Part shown: positions 24,716 through 34,547 of the stretch, one piece after another | Numbering within the stretch: position 1 is the stretch's first letter | How the letters are laid out: the number at the start of each line of letters is the position of its first letter | Source: SHAN690 sp023262195 | Lineage (GTDB): Bacteria > Bacteroidota > Bacteroidia > Flavobacteriales_G > Salibacteraceae | Length of the DNA stretch: 64,000 nt | NCBI GenBank assembly: GCA_038142005.1 | Contig: JAYQJE010000001.1 | Span: 1,054,001-1,118,000 of the forward strand | Direction of reading: 5' to 3' | The notes under the pieces: generated by a model | Database searches by the model: none | What the model was told of the DNA's origin: nothing | The model's input: only the letters and a program-made list of their open reading frames with translations | Program-made: the position numbers and the translations under genes

Positions 24716-27437
24716 CTACTCTAAACGATCCATTACTGCCTTGAATTCAGCCGAGCTGCTCATCAGCTTTTCTGCACTGGCTTTTGAGAGTAATAATGCG
24801 GTTACCGGTGTCTCGCTTATCGCACTGTATTTATTTGCTGTGCCGGCAAGTAAGGCGTTTTGTCCTAAAACACTGCCTTTGCTAACTAACTCCACAGTAT
24901 GGTCGCCATCCATAATTTTAGCATTTCCTCTTACCACAATGAAAACGCCTTGATTGCTCGCACCGGCTTTCATGATGGTTTGACCATTGGAATAAATCTT
25001 GGTCTGGCAGAGTTTAGACATCTGCTTTAAGGTGTTTTCGTCCAATTCTTTGGTCCATTTTACGGAGTCTAACAACTCGCCAGTTTCTGGCAATTCCACA
25101 CTTGGTGGTTTTTCCATTAGTTGCTTCATACGCGCTTCTATGTCGTGCTTTAGTTTGGAAGCCTCGCTGCCATCTAAGCGTCCTTTACTCTTCAAGCGGT
25201 CAAGGGTGTGTAATTCGTAATTCAATACAGATCGTATGGCTTGTCGCGTAGATATGGCCCGATAAATCTCAGGGTAGGTATTCCTCAGATTCCGCACAAA
25301 CGTTTGCCCACTGATGATGTTTTCATTGATTTCCTGCTCAATTTTGTCAAGGTTGGGGCGCTCCGATTCATCTTCTGCCCGATACATACTTTCAAGGAGT
25401 TTCAGGCAATCTTCTTGCGCGGCTATGAAACCAAGGGCACTATCATAGCTCACGGCTAATTTTTCAAAGAATGCACTTTCGAATAATTTACCAACGGCCG
25501 GAATGGACTGCATAGTACTAAGCCACTTTGCGGGTTGCCACATCACCTCCAAATCTTTTCGGTTTGAGAGTGAAATGGTGCCACCTTCATCCAAAATATC
25601 ATTTACAGTATCGCTCAGTGTTCGCACAGGTGTTGGTCCCAGCATTCCGTCTTTGAATTGGCGCCAATACGAACTCTTCTCTTTTTCTAATATTCTTCTT
25701 CTTAATTCTGCCACCTTGGCTACAGTAAGTGTTGACTCATCAATGTTTTCGACACTGCTTAATTCTTCAGGTAGGTATTCGGCAACCTTGGTCCAATTCG
25801 CTTTACGCAGATGACGATCTTCCTTCAATTTTTGCATGTGATTTTCAGCACTTGATCGCATATAGTCGGAGGTTGCTTTGAGTGCCAGTGCCTTCACTGG
25901 CGGCACATCGAGTAAACCGAGTTTTACAACTAGGGCTTTAATGGTAGTCGCATTAACGAGTAGGGTGAGCGTAACCGTTCCAGCAATGATGAACAGGAAT
26001 TGATCTTTGATGGTGGTAGCCTCTGCCATGCTTATTCCCATGGCCTCACCCATGGTTGCGGAATCCACACCAGCCACCATCAGCGCCAGTGCCAATCCAA
26101 TGGCACCACGAAGCGCTCCATACCAAACCACGATGGCATCCTTCACGGGAAGCCCATAACCCGCATTTTTCATGAATGGGTAACTGATCAAGATCACCAC
26201 CCCTCGGATGATATGAATACCCACATACACAATTGCCAATACCAAAAAGTCGTTGGCGGTGAATTCAGTTCTTTCTGCGATCACAAAACCCACGATTAAG
26301 AATATCAAACAGTTGGCAATGAAACCGGCCAATTCCCAAAACTCATGCATAAAATGCTCTACCTGTGGAGAAACGCTAGATCGGCCGAAGCCACCGATAA
26401 GCAACCCGAGGGCCACAAGGGCCAAAACACCCGAAACGTGCATAAAATGCTCTGCTAAATAAAAGGTGATGTATGCCGCACCTACCACGGCAGAAATTTC
26501 TACCAAGGCATCGTTAAACACCCCTTTGAGCCAACGAAGAATTATCCACCCAATAAAGAGTCCTACACCAATACCCCCGAACGCCACTCTAAAGAACTCT
26601 ACGAATCCATTTGCATCGGAAGACTGTCCAGATAAGCCTAAGAAAAAGACCATAAATAAGACAATGGCTGTTCCATCATTGAGTAACGATTCTCCTTCAA
26701 TGAGTGTCCCAAGCTTTTTTGCTTGCGCCCAAATCTTTTAAAAGCGCAACCACAGCCACTGGGTCGGTAGCACTGATCACTGAGCCAAACATAAAAGCGA
26801 GCGACCAGTTGGCCCATCCTTCCAATCCAATATCTAAAATATCAATGGCATAAACCATGGCTCCCGTGAGTATCATCGCCACTAAAATTCCTGGTACGGC
26901 TAGAATTACTGAATTGGTGGCAGACTTTTTAAATGTGTGCAGGTCCATGGCAAATGCCGCCTCGAAAATGAGTATGGGTAAAAACACAAAGAAGAGCATG
27001 TGAGGATCGATGTGCGCTGCCCAATGAAAAGAGTCAGCGATGAAGCTCACATCGAGTCCTCCCCAAGATTCGAAAAGATGCAGCCTAGTCATCACCCCGA
27101 GTATGATGCCGATAATCAGCAGCAGTGCCGTGAATGGCACAGGTATAGCCTTTAAAAAGTGTCGAGTTGCAGCTCCAATAAACACTGCCAGTATAATGAA
27201 AAAGAGTGGGGCAGTATCGGGTCCATGATGCCCGCCTCCATCATGGTGCTCGGCATTTTCATGCATTGGATCCATTCCTTCTCCATGCTCCGGTTCTACG
27301 GGATGTTCAACGACAATACTGGAGTTTTCGCTGACATAAGCATCGCTCGATGCGAATACATCAAACGTGTTGAAAAGCATTACAAACAGTACACCTACAA
27401 TGGCAACCGATGCAATTTTTAAGGGGGAATTGGTCAT
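24716..27437 (-). CDS. Na+/H+ antiporter (CPA1) with C-terminal cyclic-nucleotide-binding domain (one frameshift)
   Basis: A cation/proton antiporter of the inner membrane. The N-terminus has a signal-like segment, then a His/Glu/Asp-rich stretch (HPVEPEHGEGMDPMHENAEH, HHDGGGHHG) before about 12 membrane helices with the CPA1 core ATDPVAVVALLKDLG and GESLLND. A long cytoplasmic helical region follows, then a cNMP-binding-like domain in the last 115 residues (SNQGVFIVVRGNAKIMDG, KGSVLGQNALLAG). An extra T in the run at 26715-26720 (plus strand) breaks the core; repaired length is about 906 residues. The layout recalls SOS1 and sperm NHE exchangers; ligand-gating is inferred. Confidence 0.9.
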
Positions 27438-27500
27438 GATGGAAATCGTTAATTAGGCTTTATGCGGCCAATTTATTCATATTGTAGCTGAAATAAAATC

Positions 27501-28091
27501 TTATGCTGACAAAACCAATCTTTCTACCACTGACGCATAGTGATTGATTTCTAGCGCCCGCACCTTTTGCTCTATGATGGCTGGCGTATCCGCCTCAGAT
27601 AGCTCGGTTTTAAACTGTTCAATAATCTCACCTTCGTCAAAATGTGCATTAACAAAATGTATGGTGATGCCGCTTTCCTTTTCTTTTTGATCAAACACCG
27701 CTTGATGCACGTGCTTGCCATACATTCCTTTACCCCCGAATTTGGGTAAAAGAGCAGGGTGAATATTTACAATTCTGTGAGGGAATGCTTCGATTAAAAA
27801 AGTAGGAATGAGCCTGAGCCAACCTGCCAGTACAACCCAATCAATTTTTCTTGATTGAAGTGGTGTGAGAGAAGCTTCGGGGTCGTTTAAGGTCTTATTT
27901 TCTACCACTAAGACTTCGACAGAATGGCGCTGAGCTCGTTCAATGACTCCAGCATTAGGATTATTGGTCACGATAAGAGCTACCTCCATTTGGGGATGCT
28001 GACCAAAACGCTTCATAAATTCTTCCGCATTGCTGCCTGAACCAGAAGCGAAAATGGCCAGTCTAATTTTGTCTTGTGCGTTGTTGGTCAT
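27501..28091 (-). CDS. purN: Phosphoribosylglycinamide formyltransferase
   Basis: Transfers a formyl group from 10-formyl-THF to GAR in purine synthesis. The N-terminal ASGSGSNAEEF binds the phosphate; the catalytic Asn and His are in IVNIHPALLPKFGGKGMYG near residue 105, and the conserved Asp is in NAHFDEGEII. The length of 196 is normal. It is divergent from the nitroreductase gene. Confidence 0.95.
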   Translation of the reverse strand: MTNNAQDKIRLAIFASGSGSNAEEFMKRFGQHPQMEVALIVTNNPNAGVIERAQRHSVEVLVVENKTLNDPEASLTPLQSRKIDWVVLAGWLRLIPTFLIEAFPHRIVNIHPALLPKFGGKGMYGKHVHQAVFDQKEKESGITIHFVNAHFDEGEIIEQFKTELSEADTPAIIEQKVRALEINHYASVVERLVLSA

Positions 28092-28126
28092 ATCCTATTT
28101 TTCGGCAATCAAATGTAAACGAAGGC

Positions 28127-28795
28127 ATGAGCGAAGACAAAGGTTTTATTCCATACACAGCACGAAGATTGACCGAGGAGGAGTCGAGGCAAAAAGCTAC
28201 CGATCAATACCAATTGGCGAATATGCGCAGGAGTGTAAGAGACTTTTCGGATAAACCTGTGCCGTTTGAGTTGATTAAGGACTTGGTGATGACAGCTGGC
28301 ACAGCTCCATCGGGTGCGCATAAGCAGCCTTGGACTTTCTCTATAGTGGGCAATTCGGAGGTCAAATCTGAGATAAGAAAGGCAGCTGAAAAAGAAGAAT
28401 ATGAAAGCTACAACGGTAGAATGAGCGAAAAATGGCTTCAGGATTTGGCCCCAATCGGAACCGATTGGCACAAACCGTTTTTAGAAACTGCCCCGTGGCT
28501 GATCATTGTTTTTAAGCGACCATTTGAATATGTAGACGGAGAAAAGTGGCAGAATTATTATGTAAATGAGTCGGTGGGTATCGCATGCGGAATGCTCATC
28601 AATGCCATACACAATGCAGGGTTGACCACGCTTACGCATACTCCAAGTCCCATGAATTTTCTGTCCAAAATTTTGAAAAGACCAGACAATGAGCGACCCT
28701 ATCTCCTTTTGCCAGTGGGTTATCCAACAGACAATGCAATGGTTCCAGATTTAAAACGGAAATCCTTTGATGAAATCGCAGATCTTCATCTGTAA
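28127..28795 (+). CDS. Nitroreductase family protein, iodotyrosine deiodinase-like
   Basis: FMN-dependent oxidoreductase. After the start at 28127 (MSEDKGFIPYTARRLTEEES) comes the FMN-binding MRRSVRDFSDKPVP and the GTAPSGAHKQPW block typical of the iodotyrosine-deiodinase-like branch of the nitroreductase family, with a substrate lid region (EEYESYNGRMSEKWLQDL). The C-terminus has LPVGYPTDNAMVPDLKRKS. About 222 residues. Real substrate in bacteria is uncertain; reductive dehalogenation is possible. The open frame extends to 28076, but that part overlaps the purN start. Confidence 0.88.
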   Translation: MSEDKGFIPYTARRLTEEESRQKATDQYQLANMRRSVRDFSDKPVPFELIKDLVMTAGTAPSGAHKQPWTFSIVGNSEVKSEIRKAAEKEEYESYNGRMSEKWLQDLAPIGTDWHKPFLETAPWLIIVFKRPFEYVDGEKWQNYYVNESVGIACGMLINAIHNAGLTTLTHTPSPMNFLSKILKRPDNERPYLLLPVGYPTDNAMVPDLKRKSFDEIADLHL

Positions 28796-28802
28796 TATTC
28801 GA

Positions 28803-28833
28803 TTTGTTTTAAAGCGCAAAAGATATTTCTTTG
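28803..28833 (+). promoter_or_regulatory. Promoter of acpP-fabF
   Basis: TTTG at 28803-28806, 19 bases, then TTTCTTTG at 28826-28833, one mismatch from TAnnTTTG. It lies 35 bases before the acpP ATG, the right place for this strongly expressed gene. Confidence 0.55.
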
Positions 28834-28868
28834 CAGTCTCTTAACGAAAAACAAAAATTTAAGCAATT

Positions 28869-29105
28869 ATGGCTGATACTCAAGAACGTGTTGTCGCAAT
28901 CATCGTAGACAAATTAGGTGTAGATAAAGAAGAAGTCACTTTAGACGCGAGCTTTACTAATGACTTAGGAGCTGATTCATTAGATACAGTTGAGTTAATT
29001 ATGGAATTCGAAAAGGAATTCAACATTGCTATACCAGACGATCAGGCAGAAAATATTGCCACCGTTGGTGAAGCTGTAAAGTATATTGAAGAGCACGCAA
29101 GCTAA
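28869..29105 (+). CDS. acpP: Acyl carrier protein
   Basis: Carries growing acyl chains on a 4'-phosphopantetheine arm in fatty acid synthesis. The attachment serine is in LGADSLDTVELIMEFE near residue 38; the protein is acidic and 78 residues long, as expected. fabF follows 25 bases downstream in the usual order. Confidence 0.97.
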   Translation: MADTQERVVAIIVDKLGVDKEEVTLDASFTNDLGADSLDTVELIMEFEKEFNIAIPDDQAENIATVGEAVKYIEEHAS

Positions 29106-29130
29106 TCGCGTCAACAAGTAAACAAAAAGC

Positions 29131-30387
29131 ATGGAATTAAAGCGGGTAGTTGTTACCGGAATCGGTGCGCTTACTCCTATAGGGAATAACGCACAAGAAT
29201 ATTGGGAAGGCCTCTTGAATGGAAAGAGTGGCTCTGCTCCAATTACCCGCTTTGATGCTTCTAAATTCAAGACCCAGTTTGCCTGCGAGGTAAAAAATCT
29301 TGATTTAGACAACCACTTTGATCGGAAGGAAAGCCGCAAGCTAGATCTGTTTGCCAAGTTTGCACTCATAGTTGCGGATGAGGCAGTAAGTGATTCCGGC
29401 ATAAAGAATGGAGATTATGATCCAGATCGAATTGGAGTCATCTTCGGTTCGGGGATTGGCGGTATAATGACCTTCCAAGATGAAGTGCAAGGGTTTATCG
29501 AGAATGATAAAACTCCGCGCTTCAACCCTTTCTTCATTCCTAAAATGATCTCAGATATTGCTGCGGGTCATATTTCAATGAAACATGGATTTCGTGGCCC
29601 AAACTTTAGCGTGGTAAGCGCCTGTGCTACAAGTACAAATGCGCTGATTGATGCATACAATTACATTCGCCTAGGTAAGGCTGATGCCATTGTTTCAGGA
29701 GGCTCAGAAGCCGCCATCAACGAAACTGGGATTGGTGGGTTTAATGCCATGCACGCGCTGAGTACACGTAATGACGATCCAACTACCGCTTCACGTCCAT
29801 TTGATGCCGAGAGGGATGGTTTCGTTATGGGCGAAGGTGCGGGTTGCATCGTGTTAGAAGAATACGAACATGCGAAAGCGAGAGGGGCAAACATTTACGC
29901 AGAGATCTGCGGTGGTGGCATGTCTGCCGATGCACACCACATTACAGCGCCACATCCAGAAGGACTTGGTGCACTTAATGTAATGCGTGCCGCGTTGACA
30001 GACGATGAATCTTTATCTCCAGAATCGATTGATTACGTAAACGTGCATGGCACCAGTACTCCACTCGGTGATATTGCTGAATTAAAGGCAATCAAAGGTG
30101 TTTTTGGGGATCATGCTTATAACATGAACATAAGCAGTACCAAATCAATGACCGGCCATCTGCTGGGTGCAGCCGGAGTTATTGAAGGCATTGCCACTCT
30201 GTTGGCTGTGAAAAATGATATTGTGCCTCCAACCATTAACCACTTCACGGATGATGAAAACATTGATTCAAAATTGAATCTGACATTTCATAAGGCTCAT
30301 GAGCGCAAAATTAACGCTGCTTTGAGCAATACTTTTGGTTTCGGTGGCCACAATGCATCGGTCATTTTTAAGAAATTCGCAGGGTAA
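29131..30387 (+). CDS. fabF: 3-oxoacyl-ACP synthase II
   Basis: Elongating condensing enzyme of fatty acid synthesis. The catalytic Cys is in SVVSACATSTNALID, the two His in NVHGTSTPLGD and TGHLLGAAG, and the FGFGGHNAS end block is present. Length 418 residues. Stands between acpP and rnc in an order common in Bacteroidota. Confidence 0.96.
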   Translation: MELKRVVVTGIGALTPIGNNAQEYWEGLLNGKSGSAPITRFDASKFKTQFACEVKNLDLDNHFDRKESRKLDLFAKFALIVADEAVSDSGIKNGDYDPDRIGVIFGSGIGGIMTFQDEVQGFIENDKTPRFNPFFIPKMISDIAAGHISMKHGFRGPNFSVVSACATSTNALIDAYNYIRLGKADAIVSGGSEAAINETGIGGFNAMHALSTRNDDPTTASRPFDAERDGFVMGEGAGCIVLEEYEHAKARGANIYAEICGGGMSADAHHITAPHPEGLGALNVMRAALTDDESLSPESIDYVNVHGTSTPLGDIAELKAIKGVFGDHAYNMNISSTKSMTGHLLGAAGVIEGIATLLAVKNDIVPPTINHFTDDENIDSKLNLTFHKAHERKINAALSNTFGFGGHNASVIFKKFAG

Positions 30388-30399
30388 GTTGCGAATTCC

Positions 30400-31125
30400 T
30401 TGATAGCCTTTTTCAAAAACATATTCAACAATAAGAGCTCTCACCAAGAGCTGCGTGATTATTCTCAAAATTATTGGGGTGTCAAGCCTAAAAACATCAC
30501 CTGGTATTTACAGGCTTTGAGACATAAGTCGCTGGTAGGAACGGGAAAATATACTCATAGCGATTGCAACGAAAGGTTAGAACTGCTTGGTGATGCTGTG
30601 CTCGATGCCGTGGTTACCGAATACTTATTCAATCGTTTGCCTGAAGCGAGCGAGGGTGAACTAACCAAGATCCGTTCGCGCATAGTAAGCCGAAAAACAT
30701 TAGCGGGAATTGGGATGAGAGCAGAGCTGCATAAGTACCTTGAAGCGAAAATTGGCTCGGATGATTCTAGGGATAAAATCACAGGTAATGCACTCGAAGC
30801 TTGGCTTGGGGCCATTTATATTGACTTGGGATATGATAAAGTGCAAGAGAGTATTTTGAACTACCTCATGGGTGAATATCTTGATGTGGATGCGGCAATT
30901 GAAAACACAACGGATTACAAGAGTCAGTTTATTGAGTGGGCTCAAGCGCAAAAGATCACATTCAATTTCCAGACCTATGCTCACGCTGAAAACGCAGGCT
31001 TTGTTTGTGACTTATATATCAAGTCTGAAGTGGTAGCCTCTGAGTTGGATCGGTCAAAGAAATTGGCAGAAATGGCCGCTGCCTACTCCGCCTGTCAAAC
31101 CTTAGAGATCAAAACCAATGTCTAA
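30400..31125 (+). CDS. rnc: Ribonuclease III
   Basis: Cuts double-stranded RNA in rRNA and mRNA processing. The signature NERLELLGDAVLDAVV is at residues 48-63, and the second metal-site helix is TGNALEAWLGAIYIDLG. A C-terminal dsRNA-binding domain follows (DYKSQFIEWAQAQKITFNF, ELDRSKKLAEMAAAYSACQ). The start is a TTG at 30400; no ATG fits. It overlaps the next gene by 8 bases. Confidence 0.95.
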   Translation: MIAFFKNIFNNKSSHQELRDYSQNYWGVKPKNITWYLQALRHKSLVGTGKYTHSDCNERLELLGDAVLDAVVTEYLFNRLPEASEGELTKIRSRIVSRKTLAGIGMRAELHKYLEAKIGSDDSRDKITGNALEAWLGAIYIDLGYDKVQESILNYLMGEYLDVDAAIENTTDYKSQFIEWAQAQKITFNFQTYAHAENAGFVCDLYIKSEVVASELDRSKKLAEMAAAYSACQTLEIKTNV

Positions 31126-31537
31126 GCATCGACTGGTTTTTGATGACGATTATGAATTCTTATGTTTCGGGCTTAGTTGTCATTTAAAGGATTACAAATT
31201 GGCCTGGACACTCAACAATCACTTTCGTTTGGAGCTGGCACGTAAGACCTTAGTTGTAAACACTAAGCAGCAAGCAAACCTTGACTTTGCCTACTTCAAG
31301 TATGCTGACAAAAAGAATCATCTGAGATATTACCTAATCAATAACCTCAGTGAGGGTATTCCTATGGTTAAAGAGTACAAGCAATTTAATTTCTTGCTCT
31401 TAGTTGAAGGATTTGTTGAACTTTTTAATCAGGAAGAATTATTAGAGCGCATTCAACGCCTAGATGCCATTCAATTAATTACACCTTTGCCGAAGGAGCC
31501 TCTACACAAGATTCAATTTGAATTATTTGAGGAATAA
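31118..31537 (+). CDS. IPExxxVDY family protein
   Basis: A 139-residue protein found in Bacteroidota between rnc and pyk; the name comes from a conserved central motif, here diverged to GIPMVKEYKQFNF. No signal peptide or catalytic motif. The function is unknown. It overlaps rnc by 8 bases and precedes pyk by 16, so it is co-transcribed with both. Confidence 0.75.
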   Translation: MSKHRLVFDDDYEFLCFGLSCHLKDYKLAWTLNNHFRLELARKTLVVNTKQQANLDFAYFKYADKKNHLRYYLINNLSEGIPMVKEYKQFNFLLLVEGFVELFNQEELLERIQRLDAIQLITPLPKEPLHKIQFELFEE

Positions 31538-31553
31538 ACCTACAACGCTAAAA

Positions 31554-32978
31554 ATGCAGAGAAATAAAACCAAAATAGTAGCAACCATAGGACCGGCAAG
31601 TTCGAGCAGACAGGTGCTGTTAGATATGATCAGCAAGGGAATGAACGTTGCTCGTATGAATTTTTCTCACGGTAAGCATAAGGACCATGAGGAAGTGATT
31701 CAAGTGTTACGTGAAATCGATGGAGAGCAAAGTTCACATACGGCTATTCTTGCCGATTTAAGTGGACCAAAGATTAGAGTTGGCGAGCTTGAGTCTGAAA
31801 AAGTTCAATTAATCGTGGGTGAAACGTTAGAGCTTGTTTCGGATGATTCTATTGGCACTCAGCAGCGGGTTTCAGTGAGCTATGATTCACTCTGCAACGA
31901 TGTTAAGAAAGGCGAAACCATTTTGTTGGATGATGGAAAGCTGCGCGTGAAGGTAGAAGAAGTGAAAGGCGATGTGGTAGTCACCAAAGTGACCCAAGGG
32001 GGATGGTTGAAGCCGAGAAAAGGCGTAAATCTACCTGAGTCGGCACTAACGCTGCCATCACTTACCGATAAGGATATAGTGGATTTAGCGTTTGCCTTAA
32101 AGCATAATGCTGCATGGGTGGCGCTGTCATTTGTAAGAACCGCACAAGATATTGAAGAGTTAAAACATCTCATAGAGAGCAAAGGCGGAAAGAGTCGTGT
32201 CATCGCTAAAATTGAGAAGCCCGAGGCCGTTGAAAATATTGATGAGATTATCGCTGCGAGCGATGGAATTATGGTGGCAAGAGGTGATTTAGGTGTTGAA
32301 ATACCTTTACAAAATGTACCTCTTGTACAAAAAGAGATTGTGCGTAAATGCCAAAAAGCTGGCAAACCAGTAATCATTGCCACTCAAATGATGGAGAGTA
32401 TGATAGACAACATGTCTCCGAGTAGAGCCGAAGTGAATGATGTGGCTAATGCCGTTATGGATGGTGCAGATGCCGTGATGCTAAGCGGGGAGACAAGCGT
32501 GGGCCAGTATCCGGTGGAAGTAGTTGAAACTATGTCTAAGATCATAGAGCGAGTAGAGGACTACGATGGAATCTACTTCAGAGATATTGAGCATGAATCT
32601 ACCGATGAGCGACTTATAACCGATGCCATTTGTCACTCAGCTGTGCGGCTTGCAAGTAAGACTAAAGCAAAGGGAATAGTAACCATGACGTTCTCAGGTT
32701 ATACAGCCTTTAGGATTTCTTCTTATCGGCCAAATGCGTGGATATTTGTGTTCACATCAAACTTTCGAATACTCAATATGCTCAGCCTTGTATGGGGTGT
32801 AAGAGGATTCTACTACGACAAGTTTGTGAGTACAGATCATACCATCGCAGATATTAAGTATGAGTTAAAAAAGGCAGGTTTTCTTAATGACGATGACCTC
32901 CTGATCAACATTGCAAGCATGCCCATATCCAATAAAGGCATGTCCAATATGTTGAAAGTTAGTCGAATGGATGAGTAA
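31554..32978 (+). CDS. pyk: Pyruvate kinase
   Basis: Converts phosphoenolpyruvate and ADP to pyruvate and ATP. The start at 31554 (MQRNKTKIVATIGPASSS) is preferred over 31518. The active-site block is VIAKIEKPEAVENIDEI, then MVARGDLGVEIP and the family signature AVMDGADAVMLSGETSVG. The C-terminal domain is present; total 474 residues. Stands last in the acpP-fabF-rnc run. Confidence 0.96.
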   Translation: MQRNKTKIVATIGPASSSRQVLLDMISKGMNVARMNFSHGKHKDHEEVIQVLREIDGEQSSHTAILADLSGPKIRVGELESEKVQLIVGETLELVSDDSIGTQQRVSVSYDSLCNDVKKGETILLDDGKLRVKVEEVKGDVVVTKVTQGGWLKPRKGVNLPESALTLPSLTDKDIVDLAFALKHNAAWVALSFVRTAQDIEELKHLIESKGGKSRVIAKIEKPEAVENIDEIIAASDGIMVARGDLGVEIPLQNVPLVQKEIVRKCQKAGKPVIIATQMMESMIDNMSPSRAEVNDVANAVMDGADAVMLSGETSVGQYPVEVVETMSKIIERVEDYDGIYFRDIEHESTDERLITDAICHSAVRLASKTKAKGIVTMTFSGYTAFRISSYRPNAWIFVFTSNFRILNMLSLVWGVRGFYYDKFVSTDHTIADIKYELKKAGFLNDDDLLINIASMPISNKGMSNMLKVSRMDE

Positions 32979-33001
32979 TGGTCGTGATCTAAACTTAACC
33001 T

Positions 33002-33429
33002 ATGGAAAAACGAGTAACCGGTATCGGAGGCATATTTTTTAAATCAAAGAATCCAGCAAGACTTAAAGCATGGTATGCGAAGCATATGGGTATCGACTCT
33101 GATCAATACGGAAGCAAATTCGTTTGGAATGCGATTGATGATGAAAAGGAACAAGCTGAAATGAAGACTACCGTTTGGAGTCCGATGCCTGAGGATACCA
33201 CTTACTACGACCCGGGCCAACAAGGTCATATGATCAACTATCGCGTTGAAAATTTAGAGGAATTGCTTCGCGTGCTTAAAAGCGAGGAGTGGAACATGTC
33301 GGGAAGATGGAGGAGTTTGAATATGGAAAATTTGCATGGATACTCGATCCTGATGGGGTGAAGGTAGAGCTTTGGGAGCCAAAGAACGAAGGGCTGTTTC
33401 ATGAACCACCCATGATAAAATCATCTTAA
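33002..33429 (+). CDS. VOC-fold (glyoxalase/bleomycin-resistance) protein (one frameshift)
   Basis: A small metal-binding enzyme-like protein of the vicinal oxygen chelate superfamily. It reads IGGIFFKSKNPARLKAWYAKHMGI, then the INYRVENLEELL strand-helix. A missing G at 33286-33287 shifts the frame; repaired, the C-terminus becomes EYGKFAWILDPDGVKVELWE with the metal-ligand Glu typical of the second beta-alpha-beta repeat, ending at 33427-33429. About 142 residues. Substrate unknown. Confidence 0.82.
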
Positions 33430-33433
33430 CTAC

Positions 33434-34537
33434 TTGTCTAAGCAGCTCCATATTCTTGTCATAAGCAATTACAATGATCCTATTAATCCTGTAAGGCCAG
33501 AAGCAGAGATTTATCTCAGTTTAATTGACCTAGGGTTCAGAGTGACTGTGATGACTGAGAAAGGAAGTACCTATGCTGAGCTCTTGAGGAAAAAGGGTGC
33601 CGATCTCATTGCCTATCGACCAAAACGAAAAATAGATTTTGAAGCTATGGCGCTCATTAGAGAATGTGTGCATAGTGGAGAAGTGGATGTAGTGCATGCT
33701 TTCAATAGTAAAGCCATCGTAAACAGCACCTTGGCGCTTTGGAGAAACAAAGTAAAAATTGTAGGATATCGCGGATATACTGGAAATATAAAGTGGTATG
33801 ACTTGTCTTCATACGTTGCATTCTCAATCCTCGGCTCGACTATATGGTTTGTCTTGCCGATAGTGTGCGCGAGATGTTTATTAAGAACGGCATGCCAAAG
33901 CATAAAGCCGTCACCATACATAAAGGTCACAAGGCTGAGTGGTATGATCATATTGAAAAAGGTGATCTATCAGAGTTTAATTTTCCAGCAGAGGCAACGG
34001 TTTTTGCGCTGATTGCGAACAACCGCACCAAGATGAAGGGCATACACGTGCTGGTTGAGGCCAGCGATTTGATTCTGCGAATCATTTAGTGAGATTTTTA
34101 CTAATTGGTCGAGGAATGGATACGCCTGAAATCAAAGACATGATTTCGAAAACATTGAACCCAGAAAGATTTGTTTTTGCAGGATTTAGGGATAATGTTT
34201 TGAGCCTAGTAAAGGCGTGCGATGTTTCCATTTCGGCATCATTGTTTGGGGAAGCTACACAGAAGGCTATGATCGAAGCGATGTACTTAGGCAATCCTGT
34301 AGTCATAACCGATATTCCTGGAACAAAAACATGGCAGTTGACAAAGAGGGTGGAAGGGTAGTAGCTCCAGGAGACGCCCAAACCTTGGCTCAAGGCATAA
34401 CATGGATGCTGGAAAATAAAGATCGGCTATCCGACCTTGGTACAGCAGCCAAAAAACACATCAGTGAATTTCTTGGGAATGATAAGACGGTTAAGTCTTA
34501 TGCCGAGTTTTATACCCGTATCACCGTAAAGAAATGA
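33434..34537 (+). CDS. Glycosyltransferase, family 4-like (three frameshifts)
   Basis: A GT-B sugar transferase, probably for surface polysaccharide. The N-terminal domain reads LHILVISNYNDPINPVRPE with a GEVDVVHAFNSKAI segment; the C-terminal domain has LLIGRGMDTPEIKDMI, the nucleotide-sugar-binding E-x7-E-like SLFGEATQKAMIEAMYLGNPV, and VAPGDAQTLAQGITWMLEN. Three -1 breaks lie near 33823 (restoring NPRLDYMVCLAD), 34074 (IPANHLVRFLLIG) and 34322-34323 (GNKNMAVDKEGG). Repaired length is about 368 residues from a TTG start at 33434, five bases after the VOC stop. Confidence 0.82.
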
Positions 34538-34547
34538 TGGGTGCTTT

